DNA of 64,000 nucleotides. Source: Streptococcus australis (GTDB lineage: Bacteria > Bacillota > Bacilli > Lactobacillales > Streptococcaceae). How positions within the stretch are numbered: position 1 is the stretch's first letter; each line of letters opens with the position of its first letter. The stretch covers positions 103,273 to 167,272 of the forward strand of contig NZ_JAHZQQ010000001.1 of the NCBI RefSeq assembly GCF_019930045.1, written 5' to 3'. The translations under genes were made by a program, and so were the position numbers. A model generated the notes under the pieces. It did no database searches and had not been told where the DNA came from. It was given only the letters and a program-made list of their open reading frames with translations. Positions 37,301 through 46,355 of the stretch are shown here, piece after piece.

Positions 37301-38726
37301 GAACTCCATCTTCAATGGCGGGTTCATCAATCGTTCCAGTATCCGGTGCATCTGCTTTTGGCTTAGCCTGCCAGTATCCACTTACGGCGTAATTCCCTGC
37401 TGCAGCATTGATGACAACACCGGATTTACGAGCGAATTCAAAGGCTTGACGAGTTAGGGGATTGGTATCTGCTTCAGATCCATTAACTCCACCAAAACTC
37501 ATATTGATGGTGTCAGCACCAAGCTTGACCGCATCTTCAACAGCCTTAGCGACGACAAAGCCTTGTTCTGTCATGCCCTTCTTATCAGAGAAAACGCGCA
37601 TAAAGATAAGCTGGGCTTCTGGTGCGACTCCCTTTAGGTATTCGCCAGTTGGCACTGGCTTGGTCGCATTTCCAACGGCTGAGCCTGCTACGTGGGTCCC
37701 ATGTGAACGCGGATCATCTTCTCGAATCTCATCGTTCATATCTGAATAGTTATAGGCATAGACCACCTTATCGTTGTACCACTTCCCATAAGTGATGCCT
37801 GCCTTTTTCATAGCCGCTTCCATCTGCTCTTTATTCTGATATTTGGCTTTGCTTTTATCCGTTAGACTAAAGAAATTATGGTTGACATCAAGACCAGTAT
37901 CTAAAACAGCTACCACCCGACCTTGCCCCTTGATCCCTTTGTCCCAGAGAGGCTGTAGATTAATCAACTCATTTTCATCACTAACTTTTGTAGGAAGGAG
38001 GGTATTCTGCTTCGTTGGGCTAGGCTGTGCATCCGTCCGATCCGTTAGTGGCGTAATTTCCACCTTTTCAACACGCGCTAACTGACGGATCTTCAAAGCA
38101 TCCTTGTACTTGGTTTCTAAAACAAAACCATTAAAGACCAAATCAAAATCAGCTAGTTTTGTATACTGAATGCCTTTTTCCTTCAATTCATTCAATACCG
38201 CTTCCTTGATTGGTGCATTATCCTTGATCTGCTCCGCAATACTAAGAGGAGCTGCTTCAGCTTGCTTTTTCGTCTCCAAACGTACCAGGGCCTGAACACG
38301 GGCTTCATCTGCCACACTTGCTGAAACAGCGTCCTTATTAGCTACTGGCTGAGATGCTAAAACAGTGTGGTCTTCTTGCTCCTTCTTTTCAACACCTTCT
38401 TTTTCAGGTGTAGGGTCCGAAACTGGATTTGTTTGAGCATTGGAAGGTGAGATCTCGCCAGTTTTCTCAGTCTTGGCTTTCTCTTGTGAAGAAGACTCCT
38501 CCTTAACTGTATCAGTTGTATGAGCGCCGTCCGAGCCATCGCCCTGTCCGACTGTCGGACTCACCTCCTGACTTCCTTCTTTTACTACAATAGCGGGTAC
38601 ATCTACCTGCCCTTCCTGCTCCTGGGCTGAAACAGTCACCCCACAAAAAAAGCATCCGACAAGTACCGATACTAGGCCGACTGCATATTTTCGTAGAGAA
38701 AAACGTTGTTGTCTGTCGCTTCCCAT
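34377..38726 (-). CDS. Cell-wall-anchored subtilisin-like serine protease (C5a-peptidase/PrtS type), copy 2
   Basis: 1449-residue paralogue of the downstream protease with the same domain order. Signal with FSLRKYAVGLVS and cleavage near VSAQE; catalytic Asp276 (VVAVLDTG), His342 (SHGTHVAG), oxyanion Asn445 (AAAGN), Ser676 (GTSMATPHAAG); PA-type insertion; Fn3-like domains; wall region with two 22-residue repeats; LPKTG, hydrophobic segment and basic tail. The frame opens at 38765, but AAAGGAGG precedes the ATG at 38726. Its promoter carries a cre-like site, so catabolite control of both proteases is likely. The N-terminal and C-terminal low-complexity regions are the most divergent from copy 1. 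Confidence 0.93.
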   Translation of the reverse strand: MGSDRQQRFSLRKYAVGLVSVLVGCFFCGVTVSAQEQEGQVDVPAIVVKEGSQEVSPTVGQGDGSDGAHTTDTVKEESSSQEKAKTEKTGEISPSNAQTNPVSDPTPEKEGVEKKEQEDHTVLASQPVANKDAVSASVADEARVQALVRLETKKQAEAAPLSIAEQIKDNAPIKEAVLNELKEKGIQYTKLADFDLVFNGFVLETKYKDALKIRQLARVEKVEITPLTDRTDAQPSPTKQNTLLPTKVSDENELINLQPLWDKGIKGQGRVVAVLDTGLDVNHNFFSLTDKSKAKYQNKEQMEAAMKKAGITYGKWYNDKVVYAYNYSDMNDEIREDDPRSHGTHVAGSAVGNATKPVPTGEYLKGVAPEAQLIFMRVFSDKKGMTEQGFVVAKAVEDAVKLGADTINMSFGGVNGSEADTNPLTRQAFEFARKSGVVINAAAGNYAVSGYWQAKPKADAPDTGTIDEPAIEDGVLAIGAFNNQINHETTMRLEIPALKDKKEFQNGLVDLPVYRLIFPVEGPQSYVSVPKGGLDSYRTATVKGKIALVESGGDVTDEEKVNALRQAGAKGVLVYQNEEQGDSLQKLPMGYWGSFYPVSVLNHAIGKELASHAGEYELIFHQEVKKVPYSEANKMLFFTGWGLSAEGKLKPDVTLPGGMVYSAIPDGLYDMDEGTSMATPHAAGATALIKQALEQRFPTYSPEQIHTLLRQLVMSTAKPHFDQESKSYSSVRQQGSGLMDAAAAAFGDVFVTGGKGTNSSLTLGNVKDTFTFEVTVHNLSSEAKDFTYHTVVNTDQVENDRISLKMRQLLDQVGEKIIHVPAKGSVTVPISVDTSTFTSELTNQMKNGYFLEGFVFFKDAKTKKDLVSLPYIGFKGQYQDLPGIEKPIYAFTGDEKPFYYYANEKAEKPEKDSGDHFTALVSTIWRGGKEVQVVLGEKDGHYDGNQLVFSPNDDGSYDSVKLNAVVLRNVDNIHLSVYRADDLKREHPIFEQGNESQKKSDYGWRINDRSKILYATQWAGKDNNNQLVPDGDYQYVVTYRPSTPGAKPQEIVLKVRVDKQVPQLANTKDLFDPATRLFKPGEIIETGSGLGGKYLSYKKDDQEVEISPNEDGTYSIPEGVDLKTVRFYIWDQVNNTNTLTLDGKTASEEKTTEKSGTEEASPTAATSEATVGRLEVQIVDEKGEATNQYPEMMRYQVFDSKGNRVDQEFNSYYEDPLPTLPFGTYTVKVVAQDQNYSWVSPTTVTVELSKEHPEGLVKFVYHYIDKNRFDLVFDKELPDGTRVFAIDQKTGEKVELNQTLYEPKTFESILINGEYQIHIDLPTGYRAVENDFIYTVANRINRYLTSFVEVSEDQVEDPTVPPTPQLSPMTQKGRIKMDQEAQQVTPQPSPMTQEGQSAMDQELQQVSHRPVTSLPKTGQENDQLGIVGFMVFLLTFGAIRMKKNHPDQV
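34509..34640 (-). repeat. Two 66-bp in-frame repeats in the wall-spanning region
   Basis: Units start at 34509 and 34575 and encode related 22-residue blocks of the form PQ-SPMTQ-G---MDQE-QQV, just before the LPKTG. Confidence 0.75.
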
Positions 38727-38747
38727 AAACAGACCTCCTTTATATTT

Positions 38748-38761
38748 TGTAAGCGGTTTCC
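38748..38761 (+). promoter_or_regulatory. cre-like CcpA site at the protease promoter
   Basis: TGTAAGCGGTTTCC matches the cre consensus TGWAANCGNTNWCA at 13 of 14 positions. It begins about 9 bp after the -10, covering the start of transcription. Confidence 0.65.
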
Positions 38762-38769
38762 ACACCTAT

Positions 38770-38798
38770 ATTTTAGTCCTTATCTTATGCAAAGTCAA
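38770..38798 (-). promoter_or_regulatory. Sigma-A promoter of the protease pair
   Basis: TTGACT, 17-bp spacer, TAAAAT on the minus strand, 44 bp before the chosen start of protease copy 2. Confidence 0.75.
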
Positions 38799-38928
38799 TG
38801 CAATCTAGCAAATTCTAAAAAATATATTATTTTATTGATTTTTGATAGGTTTCTCTATCCAGTATTGGAGAAGCTTCTCTTACCAAGGGGAATTCCTTAG
38901 ACAAAGTTTCTTTCTTTAAAAAGGTAAA

Positions 38929-38962
38929 AAAAAAGAAACCAGAATAGCTTCTGATTTCTTTT
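38929..38962 (-). terminator. Terminator of the phosphoketolase gene
   Basis: On the minus strand AGAAAT-CAGAA pairs with TTCTG-TTTCT, followed by a long T-run. Confidence 0.75.
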
Positions 38963-38971
38963 GGAATAAAC

Positions 38972-41356
38972 TTATTTATTTACGTTTTCCCATTTCCAGT
39001 TGTGTACTTCTGGAATATCATCACCGTGTTCACGGATGTAAGCATTGTGAAATGCAATTGTTTCGTCCATTTGAGCTGCAAATTCAGCTGCTTCTGCTCC
39101 AAGAGCTGCATTAGCTGCATCTTGTGCCAAGTGGAAGCGATCCAATTCAGACATGACACGCATATCGAATGGTGTTGTGATATCACCGTTTTCACGGTAA
39201 CCATGCACACGCAAGTTGTGGTTGTGACGGTTGAAGAAGATATCACGGATCATGCCTTCGTAACCGTGGAAGGCAAAGATCACTGGTTTGTCAGCGGTGA
39301 AGACTTTGTCAAACTCTTCATCTGAAAGTCCACGAGCATCGACTGATGGGTGACGCAATTTCAAGATGTCTACAACGTTGACAAAGCGGATCTTCAATTC
39401 TGGGAAAGCCTTGTGCAAGATTGTGATGGCTGCAAGAGCTTCTAAGTTTGGCTCTGTACCTGCAGCTGCAATGACAAGATCTGGCTCTTCATCTGCTGCA
39501 ACAGTTGATGCCCAATCGATCACCTTGTATCCTTCATGAACCAATTCTTCTGCTTCATCAGCTGAGTAGAATTGAGGACGTGGGTGTTTTGAAGTAACGA
39601 TCAAGTTTACCTTGTCTTCTGCCTTGAAGGCTTTATCCATCACTGCAAGCAAGCTATTGGTATCTGCTGGCAAGTATTCACGGATGTATTCAGGAGTTTT
39701 CTCAGCCAAGTGAGTCAAAATACCTGGATCTTGGTGAGTATAACCATTGTGGTCTTGTTGGAAAACAGTTGAAGTCGCAATCAGGTTCAAGGCTGGGTAG
39801 TTTTTACGCCATGTCGTATGTGTCTTCGATTTACGCAACCATTTGAAGTGTTGAGTAATCATAGAGTCTACGACACGAAGGAATGATTCGTAAGAAGCGA
39901 AGAATCCATGACGACCTGTCAAGACATATCCTTCGAGCATTCCTTCTGCTTGGTGCTCTGACAATTGAGAGTCAATGACACGTCCAGCAGGGCTCAAAGC
40001 TTCATCGTAGTCTGGTTTCGTACGTCCTAACCATTGACGACTTGTACGAGTGAAGACTTCTTGAAGACGGTTTGATTTGGTTTCATCTGGTCCAAAGATA
40101 CGGAAGTTATCTGGGTTCGCATCCACAAGATCTGCTGCATACTTACCAAACTCGATCATATCTTGCGCCATGATGGCACCTGGTGTTTCGATCTTGAAGG
40201 CATGTTTCTTCCAATCAGCAGTGTCCATTGGTTTGATAACACCTGCGTTTGTGATTGGGTTCATAGCCATACGACGGTCACCTTTTGGTGCGATTTCAGC
40301 AATTTCAGGAACTAGTTTACCAGTTTCATCAAACAACTCTGCTGGGCGGTAAGATTCCAACCATGAAAGAAGGGCATCTACATGCTCCATGTGGTGAGCA
40401 TCTACTGGGATTGGCACTTGGTGCGCACGGAATCCACCTTCGATTGGTGTTCCTTCCCAAGCTTTTGGTCCAGTCCAACCTTTAGGAATACGAGCAATCA
40501 AGACAGGGTATACTGGTTGAGTTGCTTCTTCTGCAGAACCTTTACGAGCTTCTGCTTGGACTTTCTTGATTTCTTCAATCGCTTCGTCCAATTTTTCTGC
40601 AAACAAAGCATGAGCTGCTTCATGGTCGTCAGAAATAGCCGTTACGTCTGCAAAAATTGGTTTCCATCCAAGACCTTCAAAGAAGAGGGCCAATTCTTCG
40701 TCTGTTTTGCGTTCGAAGATTGTTGGATTGTGGATCTTTCCACCGTTGAGGTAGAAGATTGGAAGAACAGCACCATCATTGACTGGGTTCAAGAAGGTAT
40801 TGGCCAACCAACCAGCCATCAATGGACCAGTTTCCCCTTCACCATCACCGATTACGGTTGCAGCAATCACATCTGGATTATCTAAAACAGCTCCAGCTGC
40901 GTGAGAAAGAGCATAACCAAGTTCTCCACCTTCGTGGATAGATCCTGGAGTTTCAGGTGCCGCGTGAGATGCAATCCCTCCTGGGAATGAGAAGATTTTA
41001 CATAGGTGTTTAAATCCTTCTTCATTTTGTGGGATATTTGGATTCAATTCTGTATAAGAACCATCTAAGTAAGAGTTGGACACCATTACTTGTCCACCAT
41101 GACCTGGTCCTTCAATGTAGAACATATCCAAGTCATACTTGTTGATGGCACGGTTCAAGTGTGCGTAAATAAAGTTTTGTCCAGGTACAGTTCCCCAGTG
41201 TCCGATTGGGTGAGCTTTCAAATCGTTTTCAACCACTTCACGTTTCAACAACGGGTTGTCTTTTAAGTACATTTGAGCAGCTGAAATATAGTTTGCTGCG
41301 CGCCACCACGCATCCACTTTATCCAAGTATGCTTTGCTGTTAAAATCAACAGTCAT
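38972..41356 (-). CDS. xfp: Xylulose-5-phosphate/fructose-6-phosphate phosphoketolase
   Basis: TPP enzyme cleaving xylulose 5-phosphate (and possibly fructose 6-phosphate) to acetyl phosphate plus a sugar phosphate, giving pentose catabolism and ATP via acetate. Visible signatures: [25 protein letters not shown], the TPP site [10 protein letters not shown], and the conserved [16 protein letters not shown] at 41371 opens the frame, but GAGGAGA lies before the ATG at 41356 (794 residues, normal length). In oral streptococci acetyl phosphate also links to hydrogen peroxide-related metabolism; no such gene is nearby. Confidence 0.95.
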   Translation of the reverse strand: MTVDFNSKAYLDKVDAWWRAANYISAAQMYLKDNPLLKREVVENDLKAHPIGHWGTVPGQNFIYAHLNRAINKYDLDMFYIEGPGHGGQVMVSNSYLDGSYTELNPNIPQNEEGFKHLCKIFSFPGGIASHAAPETPGSIHEGGELGYALSHAAGAVLDNPDVIAATVIGDGEGETGPLMAGWLANTFLNPVNDGAVLPIFYLNGGKIHNPTIFERKTDEELALFFEGLGWKPIFADVTAISDDHEAAHALFAEKLDEAIEEIKKVQAEARKGSAEEATQPVYPVLIARIPKGWTGPKAWEGTPIEGGFRAHQVPIPVDAHHMEHVDALLSWLESYRPAELFDETGKLVPEIAEIAPKGDRRMAMNPITNAGVIKPMDTADWKKHAFKIETPGAIMAQDMIEFGKYAADLVDANPDNFRIFGPDETKSNRLQEVFTRTSRQWLGRTKPDYDEALSPAGRVIDSQLSEHQAEGMLEGYVLTGRHGFFASYESFLRVVDSMITQHFKWLRKSKTHTTWRKNYPALNLIATSTVFQQDHNGYTHQDPGILTHLAEKTPEYIREYLPADTNSLLAVMDKAFKAEDKVNLIVTSKHPRPQFYSADEAEELVHEGYKVIDWASTVAADEEPDLVIAAAGTEPNLEALAAITILHKAFPELKIRFVNVVDILKLRHPSVDARGLSDEEFDKVFTADKPVIFAFHGYEGMIRDIFFNRHNHNLRVHGYRENGDITTPFDMRVMSELDRFHLAQDAANAALGAEAAEFAAQMDETIAFHNAYIREHGDDIPEVHNWKWENVNK

Positions 41357-41659
41357 ATTGTCTCCTCTCAAATTCTAGCTATGATTCTGATGAATTAGAA
41401 TCCAGTGCAAGTATTTAGGTTATAAACATTCTGTTTCACTAACATGAAGACAGAATGAGCGCGAACCAAATTTAATTCAATTCTTTTCTATTCTATCAAT
41501 AATTTATCTTTTTGTATATAGAAAAAATTAAAAAAAATATAATTTTTTATAAAAAGTTACAAATCTCTTCTAAAATCAAACTATTTTTCAATCATTTTAC
41601 AGACAGCTTTTGGGTGAAACTGCTAAAAAGCCTTAGAAATCAGCCGTCTATAAATTTCC
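41357..41659 (-). promoter_or_regulatory. AT-rich xfp upstream region with a leader hairpin
   Basis: No gene is seen. CATTCTGT/ACAGAATG arms (41427-41457) form a hairpin in the presumed xfp leader. 41513-41560 is almost pure A/T with AAAAAATT/AATTTTTT symmetry and may be bent. No single xfp promoter stands out. Confidence 0.4.
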
Positions 41660-41688
41660 TTGTCACATAAAATCTTTCGTGATATACT
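41660..41688 (+). promoter_or_regulatory. Sigma-A promoter of the orphan membrane protein
   Basis: TTGTCA, 17-bp spacer, TATACT, 28 bp before the start codon. Confidence 0.72.
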
Positions 41689-41715
41689 TTAGATATCAAA
41701 CTAAAGGAGGTCGAT

Positions 41716-42687
41716 ATGATTAAGGAAAAACGCAATAAAGGATTTGTGTCAGGTCTGGTGCTTGCCCTTGTCTTCCTAGCATTCGCAGGATTAGTATTTT
41801 CATTATGGATTCGTCACCAAAATCCTGCTACTAGCTTTGCTAAGGCAGAAAAGTCTGGGGATCCTGTAACGATGCAAGTCTATGATATTTATCCAGAACC
41901 TGTCGGAACTGTGGACAAAAGGCATGTACTCTATATTGTCCAATACGATAACCAAAATGATGGTAAGTATGCAGGGATCGAAACCAAAAAAGACGATGCG
42001 ACGATTAAAGAAATCATTGATAAAGCGAAGAATGGGGAACTGCAGACCAAACCTTATCAACTAAAGGGAACGCAACTAGCCCCTTTAGCCAAGGATAGTA
42101 AGAATACATCTCGCAACGGTCGCCTTGTCGGTTATAGTGAGTACATCCATTCCCTCCTTGACCCGACTTCTGTCGTGTCACTCAATATGACGACCAGCTA
42201 TTACCTAAGCCTTACGGAATATAACAAAGACTCCTTATTCCTCTTACTTGGTTCAGTTGCTTTAGCTGGACTTACCATTACAATGGTTGTAGCCAGCTTC
42301 TCTGTTCGGAAACGGACCATTGCTTCCTATCAGGAACTCCACCAAAACTATCCCGAACTCCAAGGAGATCTAAACCGTTTGGCTGATGAGGCCAGTTACT
42401 ACAATCAAGACTTAAAAGTTATCTTATACAAAAATCATTTGATCACCTATTTCAGAGGAACGCAAACGATTGATTTACGAGATGTTCAACAACTATACTT
42501 ACATGTCACTCGAGTTCGTCAATCAGGTATTGCCCGCTCTATCTTCCAATTGTGCTACATCCGCAAGGACAAGCCAAAGAAACAGCACCGCCTAGCCATT
42601 AAAAATAAGAAGAACGCTGAAGAACAACTTTACACTCTCTTTGCACAGGTGTCTGAGCGATTCTCAGATGTCAAGGTTGGAATTTAA
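41716..42687 (+). CDS. Two-helix membrane protein of unknown function
   Basis: 323 residues. A hydrophobic segment at about 12-32 and a second at about 178-200 bracket an extracellular region of about 145 residues; the C-terminal 120 residues are cytoplasmic, basic and strand-rich ([14 protein letters not shown]...), possibly PH-like, which is a guess. No catalytic motif is seen and I do not recognise the family. AAAGGAGGTCGAT precedes the ATG, a good promoter sits upstream and a strong terminator downstream, so it is a single-gene unit. Confidence 0.8.
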   Translation: MIKEKRNKGFVSGLVLALVFLAFAGLVFSLWIRHQNPATSFAKAEKSGDPVTMQVYDIYPEPVGTVDKRHVLYIVQYDNQNDGKYAGIETKKDDATIKEIIDKAKNGELQTKPYQLKGTQLAPLAKDSKNTSRNGRLVGYSEYIHSLLDPTSVVSLNMTTSYYLSLTEYNKDSLFLLLGSVALAGLTITMVVASFSVRKRTIASYQELHQNYPELQGDLNRLADEASYYNQDLKVILYKNHLITYFRGTQTIDLRDVQQLYLHVTRVRQSGIARSIFQLCYIRKDKPKKQHRLAIKNKKNAEEQLYTLFAQVSERFSDVKVGI

Positions 42688-42727
42688 AGCTTTCTAACTC
42701 CTCTTTTGAAATACTTTTCTAAGCCCT

Positions 42728-42765
42728 AAAAACCCCTCATCAACCAATTCTGATGAGGGGGTTTT
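42728..42765. terminator. Bidirectional terminator
   Basis: AAAACCCCTCATCA/TGATGAGGGGGTTTT stem with an 8-nt loop, between convergent genes; usable by hutI on the minus strand. Confidence 0.9.
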
Positions 42766-42795
42766 CTATTTAGGTCACATTTAAAACGAAGAAAA

Positions 42796-44043
42796 TTAAA
42801 TCACTTTCTTACCATTCTTATAGACATCTGTCACTAGGTTGGTCGCAAAGAAATAGAAGAGATAATCTAGATTTGGTGCGTCATAAATCGTGATATCAGC
42901 TTGTTTTCCAACATCGAAAGAGCCAATCGTTTTGGCACGATCTACTGAGTAGGCTGCATTGATGGTCACTGCATTGAGAATTTCCACTGGAGTTAGGCGC
43001 ATCATGAAGCAACCAAGGTGCATAGCAAACTGGAGATTGGCTGTCGGACAGGATCCTGGATTGCTGTCTGTTGTTAGGGTAATAGCCATGCCAGCGTCCA
43101 ACATCTTACGAGCTGGTGCATAGGTATCTTCCATGAGGCTGAAGGTTGTTGCAGGCAAAAGATTTCCAATAACTTTTGCTTTTGCTAGTTTTTGAATACC
43201 CTCATCAGTAATGACCATCAAGTGTTCTGCACTGGTAGATTCCAATTCGGCTGCCACATCCACGCCACCAATGGACTCAATTTCATCCGCATGAATTCGT
43301 AATTTGAAGCCCATTTCCTTGGCTTTCGACAGAAGATAGCGGGATTCATCCGCTGTAAAGACACCCTTTTCACAGAAGATGTCACAGAATTCAGCCAGAT
43401 TGTCTTCTTTTACCTTTGGAAGCATTTGTTCAATAATCAGATCTAAATACTCTTGAGAACGGCCCTTGTACTCTGTCGGGATCGCATGAGCTGCCATAAA
43501 GGTTGAAACCAGATCAATTTCATGGTCTCGGTCCAAGGCTGCTACTACATCTAATTGGCGTTTTTCCGTTTCCCAATCCAAACCGTAACCACTCTTGGCT
43601 TCAACAGTTGTCACCCCATGGCGCAACATATAATCCAACAGTCGTTTGGATTTGTCATAAAGGTTGTCGAAGGACGCTTCTCGTGTTGCCCGAACAGTGC
43701 TCAGAATCCCTCCTCCTTGAGCGAGAATATCTAAGTAGGAAACACCCGCTAACTTTTTAGCAAATTCATGTTCACGACTGCCTCCATAGACCAAGTGGGT
43801 ATGGCAGTCAATCAAGCCAGGGGTCGCAACTTTTCCTTCACAGGATTTTACTTCCGTATGGGCATCCATCAGTTCTGGATCTGGTTGACCGGTCCCCACT
43901 GCAAGTACCTTTCCATCTTTAATGGCGATATAAGCATCAGAAAGGATTTTTGCCTCTGCCATCTCCTTACCATAAAGAGGATGACCGAGGTCGTTTGGAC
44001 AAAACAACTGGTTAAAGTGGGTTAAGATTACATCAGCAGACAT
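42796..44043 (-). CDS. hutI: Imidazolonepropionase
   Basis: Third step of histidine degradation: hydrolyses imidazolone-5-propionate to formiminoglutamate. Amidohydrolase metal motif [10 protein letters not shown], then [17 protein letters not shown] and the [11 protein letters not shown] region. The frame opens at 44079, but the ATG at 44043 follows AGAAAGGAAAG and gives 415 residues. It is transcribed divergently from hutU, with its own promoter, as in the S. pyogenes hut locus. Confidence 0.95.
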   Translation of the reverse strand: MSADVILTHFNQLFCPNDLGHPLYGKEMAEAKILSDAYIAIKDGKVLAVGTGQPDPELMDAHTEVKSCEGKVATPGLIDCHTHLVYGGSREHEFAKKLAGVSYLDILAQGGGILSTVRATREASFDNLYDKSKRLLDYMLRHGVTTVEAKSGYGLDWETEKRQLDVVAALDRDHEIDLVSTFMAAHAIPTEYKGRSQEYLDLIIEQMLPKVKEDNLAEFCDIFCEKGVFTADESRYLLSKAKEMGFKLRIHADEIESIGGVDVAAELESTSAEHLMVITDEGIQKLAKAKVIGNLLPATTFSLMEDTYAPARKMLDAGMAITLTTDSNPGSCPTANLQFAMHLGCFMMRLTPVEILNAVTINAAYSVDRAKTIGSFDVGKQADITIYDAPNLDYLFYFFATNLVTDVYKNGKKVI

Positions 44044-44077
44044 ATGAATACTTTCCTTTCTATTTCCATTGTTATTC

Positions 44078-44106
44078 ATTTTATAATTCTAAAGCAAAAG
44101 CGTCAA
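44078..44106 (-). promoter_or_regulatory. Sigma-A promoter of hutI
   Basis: TTGACG, 17-bp spacer, TAAAAT on the minus strand. Confidence 0.65.
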
Positions 44107-44172
44107 AAAAAAGTCAAAAAGTTTTTCCCTAATTTTTTTTTGCTTTATTAAAAATTAAATTTATTTTTGACT

Positions 44173-44202
44173 CTTTATTGACGTTTCTTGGATACAATAA
44201 AG
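44173..44202 (+). promoter_or_regulatory. Inverted repeat in the hutI-hutU gap (candidate operator)
   Basis: Perfect 8-bp arms CTTTATTG and CAATAAAG separated by 14 bp, so the arm centres are 22 bp apart (about two helical turns). Lies 42 bp before the hutU start; the right arm contains TACAAT. Suited to a dimeric regulator. No sharp hutU promoter could be set. Confidence 0.55.
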
Positions 44203-44243
44203 AAAATATAAATTCATAGTTTATACATAAGGAGGTTCCTACT

Positions 44244-46274
44244 ATGTCATTTATAGACGATAAAGAAATTGCAGCTGCTATGTCTGTCAAACTTGACTTT
44301 GATGTCCTACCTGAAAAGGCAACGTTTCAAGAAGGCATCCGTCGTGCACCTGATAGAGGCTTCCGCTTAACGCAAGCTCAGACTGAGATTGCCCTTAAAA
44401 ACGCTCTGCGTTACATCCCTAAAAAATTCCACCAAGAGTTGATCCCAGAATTTCTAGAAGAACTAAAAACTCGCGGTCGGATCTATGGCTATCGCTTCCG
44501 TCCAAAAGATCGGATCTATGGAAAACCAATTGATGAGTACAAAGGAAACTGCACTGCTGCTAAAGCTATGCAGGTCATGATCGACAACAACTTGAGCTTT
44601 GAGATTGCTCTTTATCCTTATGAGTTGGTTACTTATGGAGAAACAGGTTCTGTCTGTGCTAACTGGATGCAATACAACTTGATCAAAAAATACTTGGAAG
44701 TCATGACGGAAGACCAAACCTTGGTCGTTGAATCTGGTCACCCACTCGGCCTCTTCAAGTCTAAACCAGAAGCTCCTCGCGTTATCATTACCAATGGTCT
44801 TTTGATAGGTGAGTATGACAACATGCACGACTGGGAAATTGCTGAAGAGATGGGCGTTACCAACTACGGTCAAATGACTGCTGGTGGCTGGATGTACATC
44901 GGCCCTCAAGGAATCGTTCACGGTACCTTCAACACTCTTCTTAATGCTGGTCGTCTTAAACTCGGCGTTGCTGACGATGGTGACTTAACTGGTAAACTCT
45001 TTATTTCATCTGGTCTCGGTGGTATGAGTGGCGCTCAAGGGAAAGCAGCTGAAATTGCAAAAGCTGTTGCTATCGTTGCAGAAGTGGACCGCTCTCGGAT
45101 CGAAACCCGTCACTCTCAAGGCTGGATTAGTCAAGTGACAGACAGTGCCGAAGAAGCTGTGAAATTGGCTCAAGCAGCACTGGAAGCTGGTGAATCAACT
45201 TCTATTGCCTACCATGGTAATATCGTAGACTTGCTTGAATATGTCAATGAACACCAAGTCCATGTTCATCTTTTGTCTGACCAAACCTCTTGCCACAACG
45301 TTTACGATGGTGGTTATTGTCCAGCTGGTATTAGCTTTGAAGAACGGACACGCTTGTTGGCAGAAGACAAGGAAACCTTCCACCGTCTCGTCGATGAAAC
45401 CTTGGCTCGCCACTTCGCAGTGATTAAAGATTTGACTGCTAAAGGTACCTACTTCTTCGACTATGGTAATGCCTTCATGAAATCTGTTTATGACTCAGGC
45501 ATCAAGGAAATTTCTAAGAATGGTTTGGATGACAAAGACGGCTTCATTTGGCCATCTTATGTAGAAGATATCATGGGCCCTATGCTCTTTGACTATGGTT
45601 ATGGACCATTCCGTTGGGTCTGCCTCAGCGGTAAACACGAAGACTTGATTGCAACTGACCACGCAGCTATGGAAGCGATCGATCCAACTCGTCGTTACCA
45701 AGACCGCGATAACTACAACTGGATTCGCGATGCTGAAAAGAACCAATTGGTGGTGGGTACAGAAGCTCGTATCCTCTATCAAGATTGTATGGGCCGTGTC
45801 AACATTGCTTTGAAATTCAATGAACTCATTCGCCAAGGTAAGATCGGACCAGTCATGATCGGACGTGACCACCATGACGTATCTGGTACAGATGCTCCAT
45901 TCCGTGAAACATCCAATATCAAAGATGGATCGAACGTTACTTGCGATATGGCGGTTCAATGTTACGCTGGTAACGCTGCTCGCGGTATGAGTCTTGTTGC
46001 TCTCCACAATGGTGGTGGTACTGGTATCGGTAAAGCTATCAACGGAGGATTCGGTCTTGTTCTAGACGGTAGTCACCGAATCGACGAAATTATCAAATCT
46101 GCTATTTCATGGGATACCATGGGAGGGGTTGCTCGTCGGAACTGGGCACGGAACAATCATGCTATTGAAACAGCGATCGAATACAACCGTCTCCATGCAG
46201 GAACAGACCACATCACTATTCCTTATCTTGCAGACGAAGATTTGGTCAAAGATGCGGTTCAAAAATTGTTTTAA
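44244..46274 (+). CDS. hutU: Urocanate hydratase
   Basis: Second step of histidine degradation: NAD+-dependent hydration of urocanate to imidazolonepropionate. 676 residues, the long urocanase form known from streptococci rather than the 550-residue proteobacterial form. Visible family segments: YGETGSVCANWMQY, TAGGWMYIGPQGIVHGT, SGLGGMSGAQ, and DHHDVSGTDAPFRET near the C-terminus. AAGGAGGTTCCTACT precedes the ATG. First gene of the plus-strand hut run. Confidence 0.96.
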   Translation: MSFIDDKEIAAAMSVKLDFDVLPEKATFQEGIRRAPDRGFRLTQAQTEIALKNALRYIPKKFHQELIPEFLEELKTRGRIYGYRFRPKDRIYGKPIDEYKGNCTAAKAMQVMIDNNLSFEIALYPYELVTYGETGSVCANWMQYNLIKKYLEVMTEDQTLVVESGHPLGLFKSKPEAPRVIITNGLLIGEYDNMHDWEIAEEMGVTNYGQMTAGGWMYIGPQGIVHGTFNTLLNAGRLKLGVADDGDLTGKLFISSGLGGMSGAQGKAAEIAKAVAIVAEVDRSRIETRHSQGWISQVTDSAEEAVKLAQAALEAGESTSIAYHGNIVDLLEYVNEHQVHVHLLSDQTSCHNVYDGGYCPAGISFEERTRLLAEDKETFHRLVDETLARHFAVIKDLTAKGTYFFDYGNAFMKSVYDSGIKEISKNGLDDKDGFIWPSYVEDIMGPMLFDYGYGPFRWVCLSGKHEDLIATDHAAMEAIDPTRRYQDRDNYNWIRDAEKNQLVVGTEARILYQDCMGRVNIALKFNELIRQGKIGPVMIGRDHHDVSGTDAPFRETSNIKDGSNVTCDMAVQCYAGNAARGMSLVALHNGGGTGIGKAINGGFGLVLDGSHRIDEIIKSAISWDTMGGVARRNWARNNHAIETAIEYNRLHAGTDHITIPYLADEDLVKDAVQKLF

Positions 46275-46355
46275 TTCAAAAAAATAAAAATTGAGAAAGG
46301 GGAGGAGAATACATTGCCCTCCTTCCCCACTTCTCCTATAAAAAGAGGTAATCAT

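Noticed and set aside
45495..46007. 170-codon minus-strand frame inside hutU
   Set aside because: Shadow of a highly conserved urocanase gene; composition and lack of start signals argue against a gene.
46297..46335. Terminator between hutU and ftcD
   Set aside because: The GGGGAGG/CCTCC-CCCC hairpin is imperfect with no T-run; the genes look co-transcribed.
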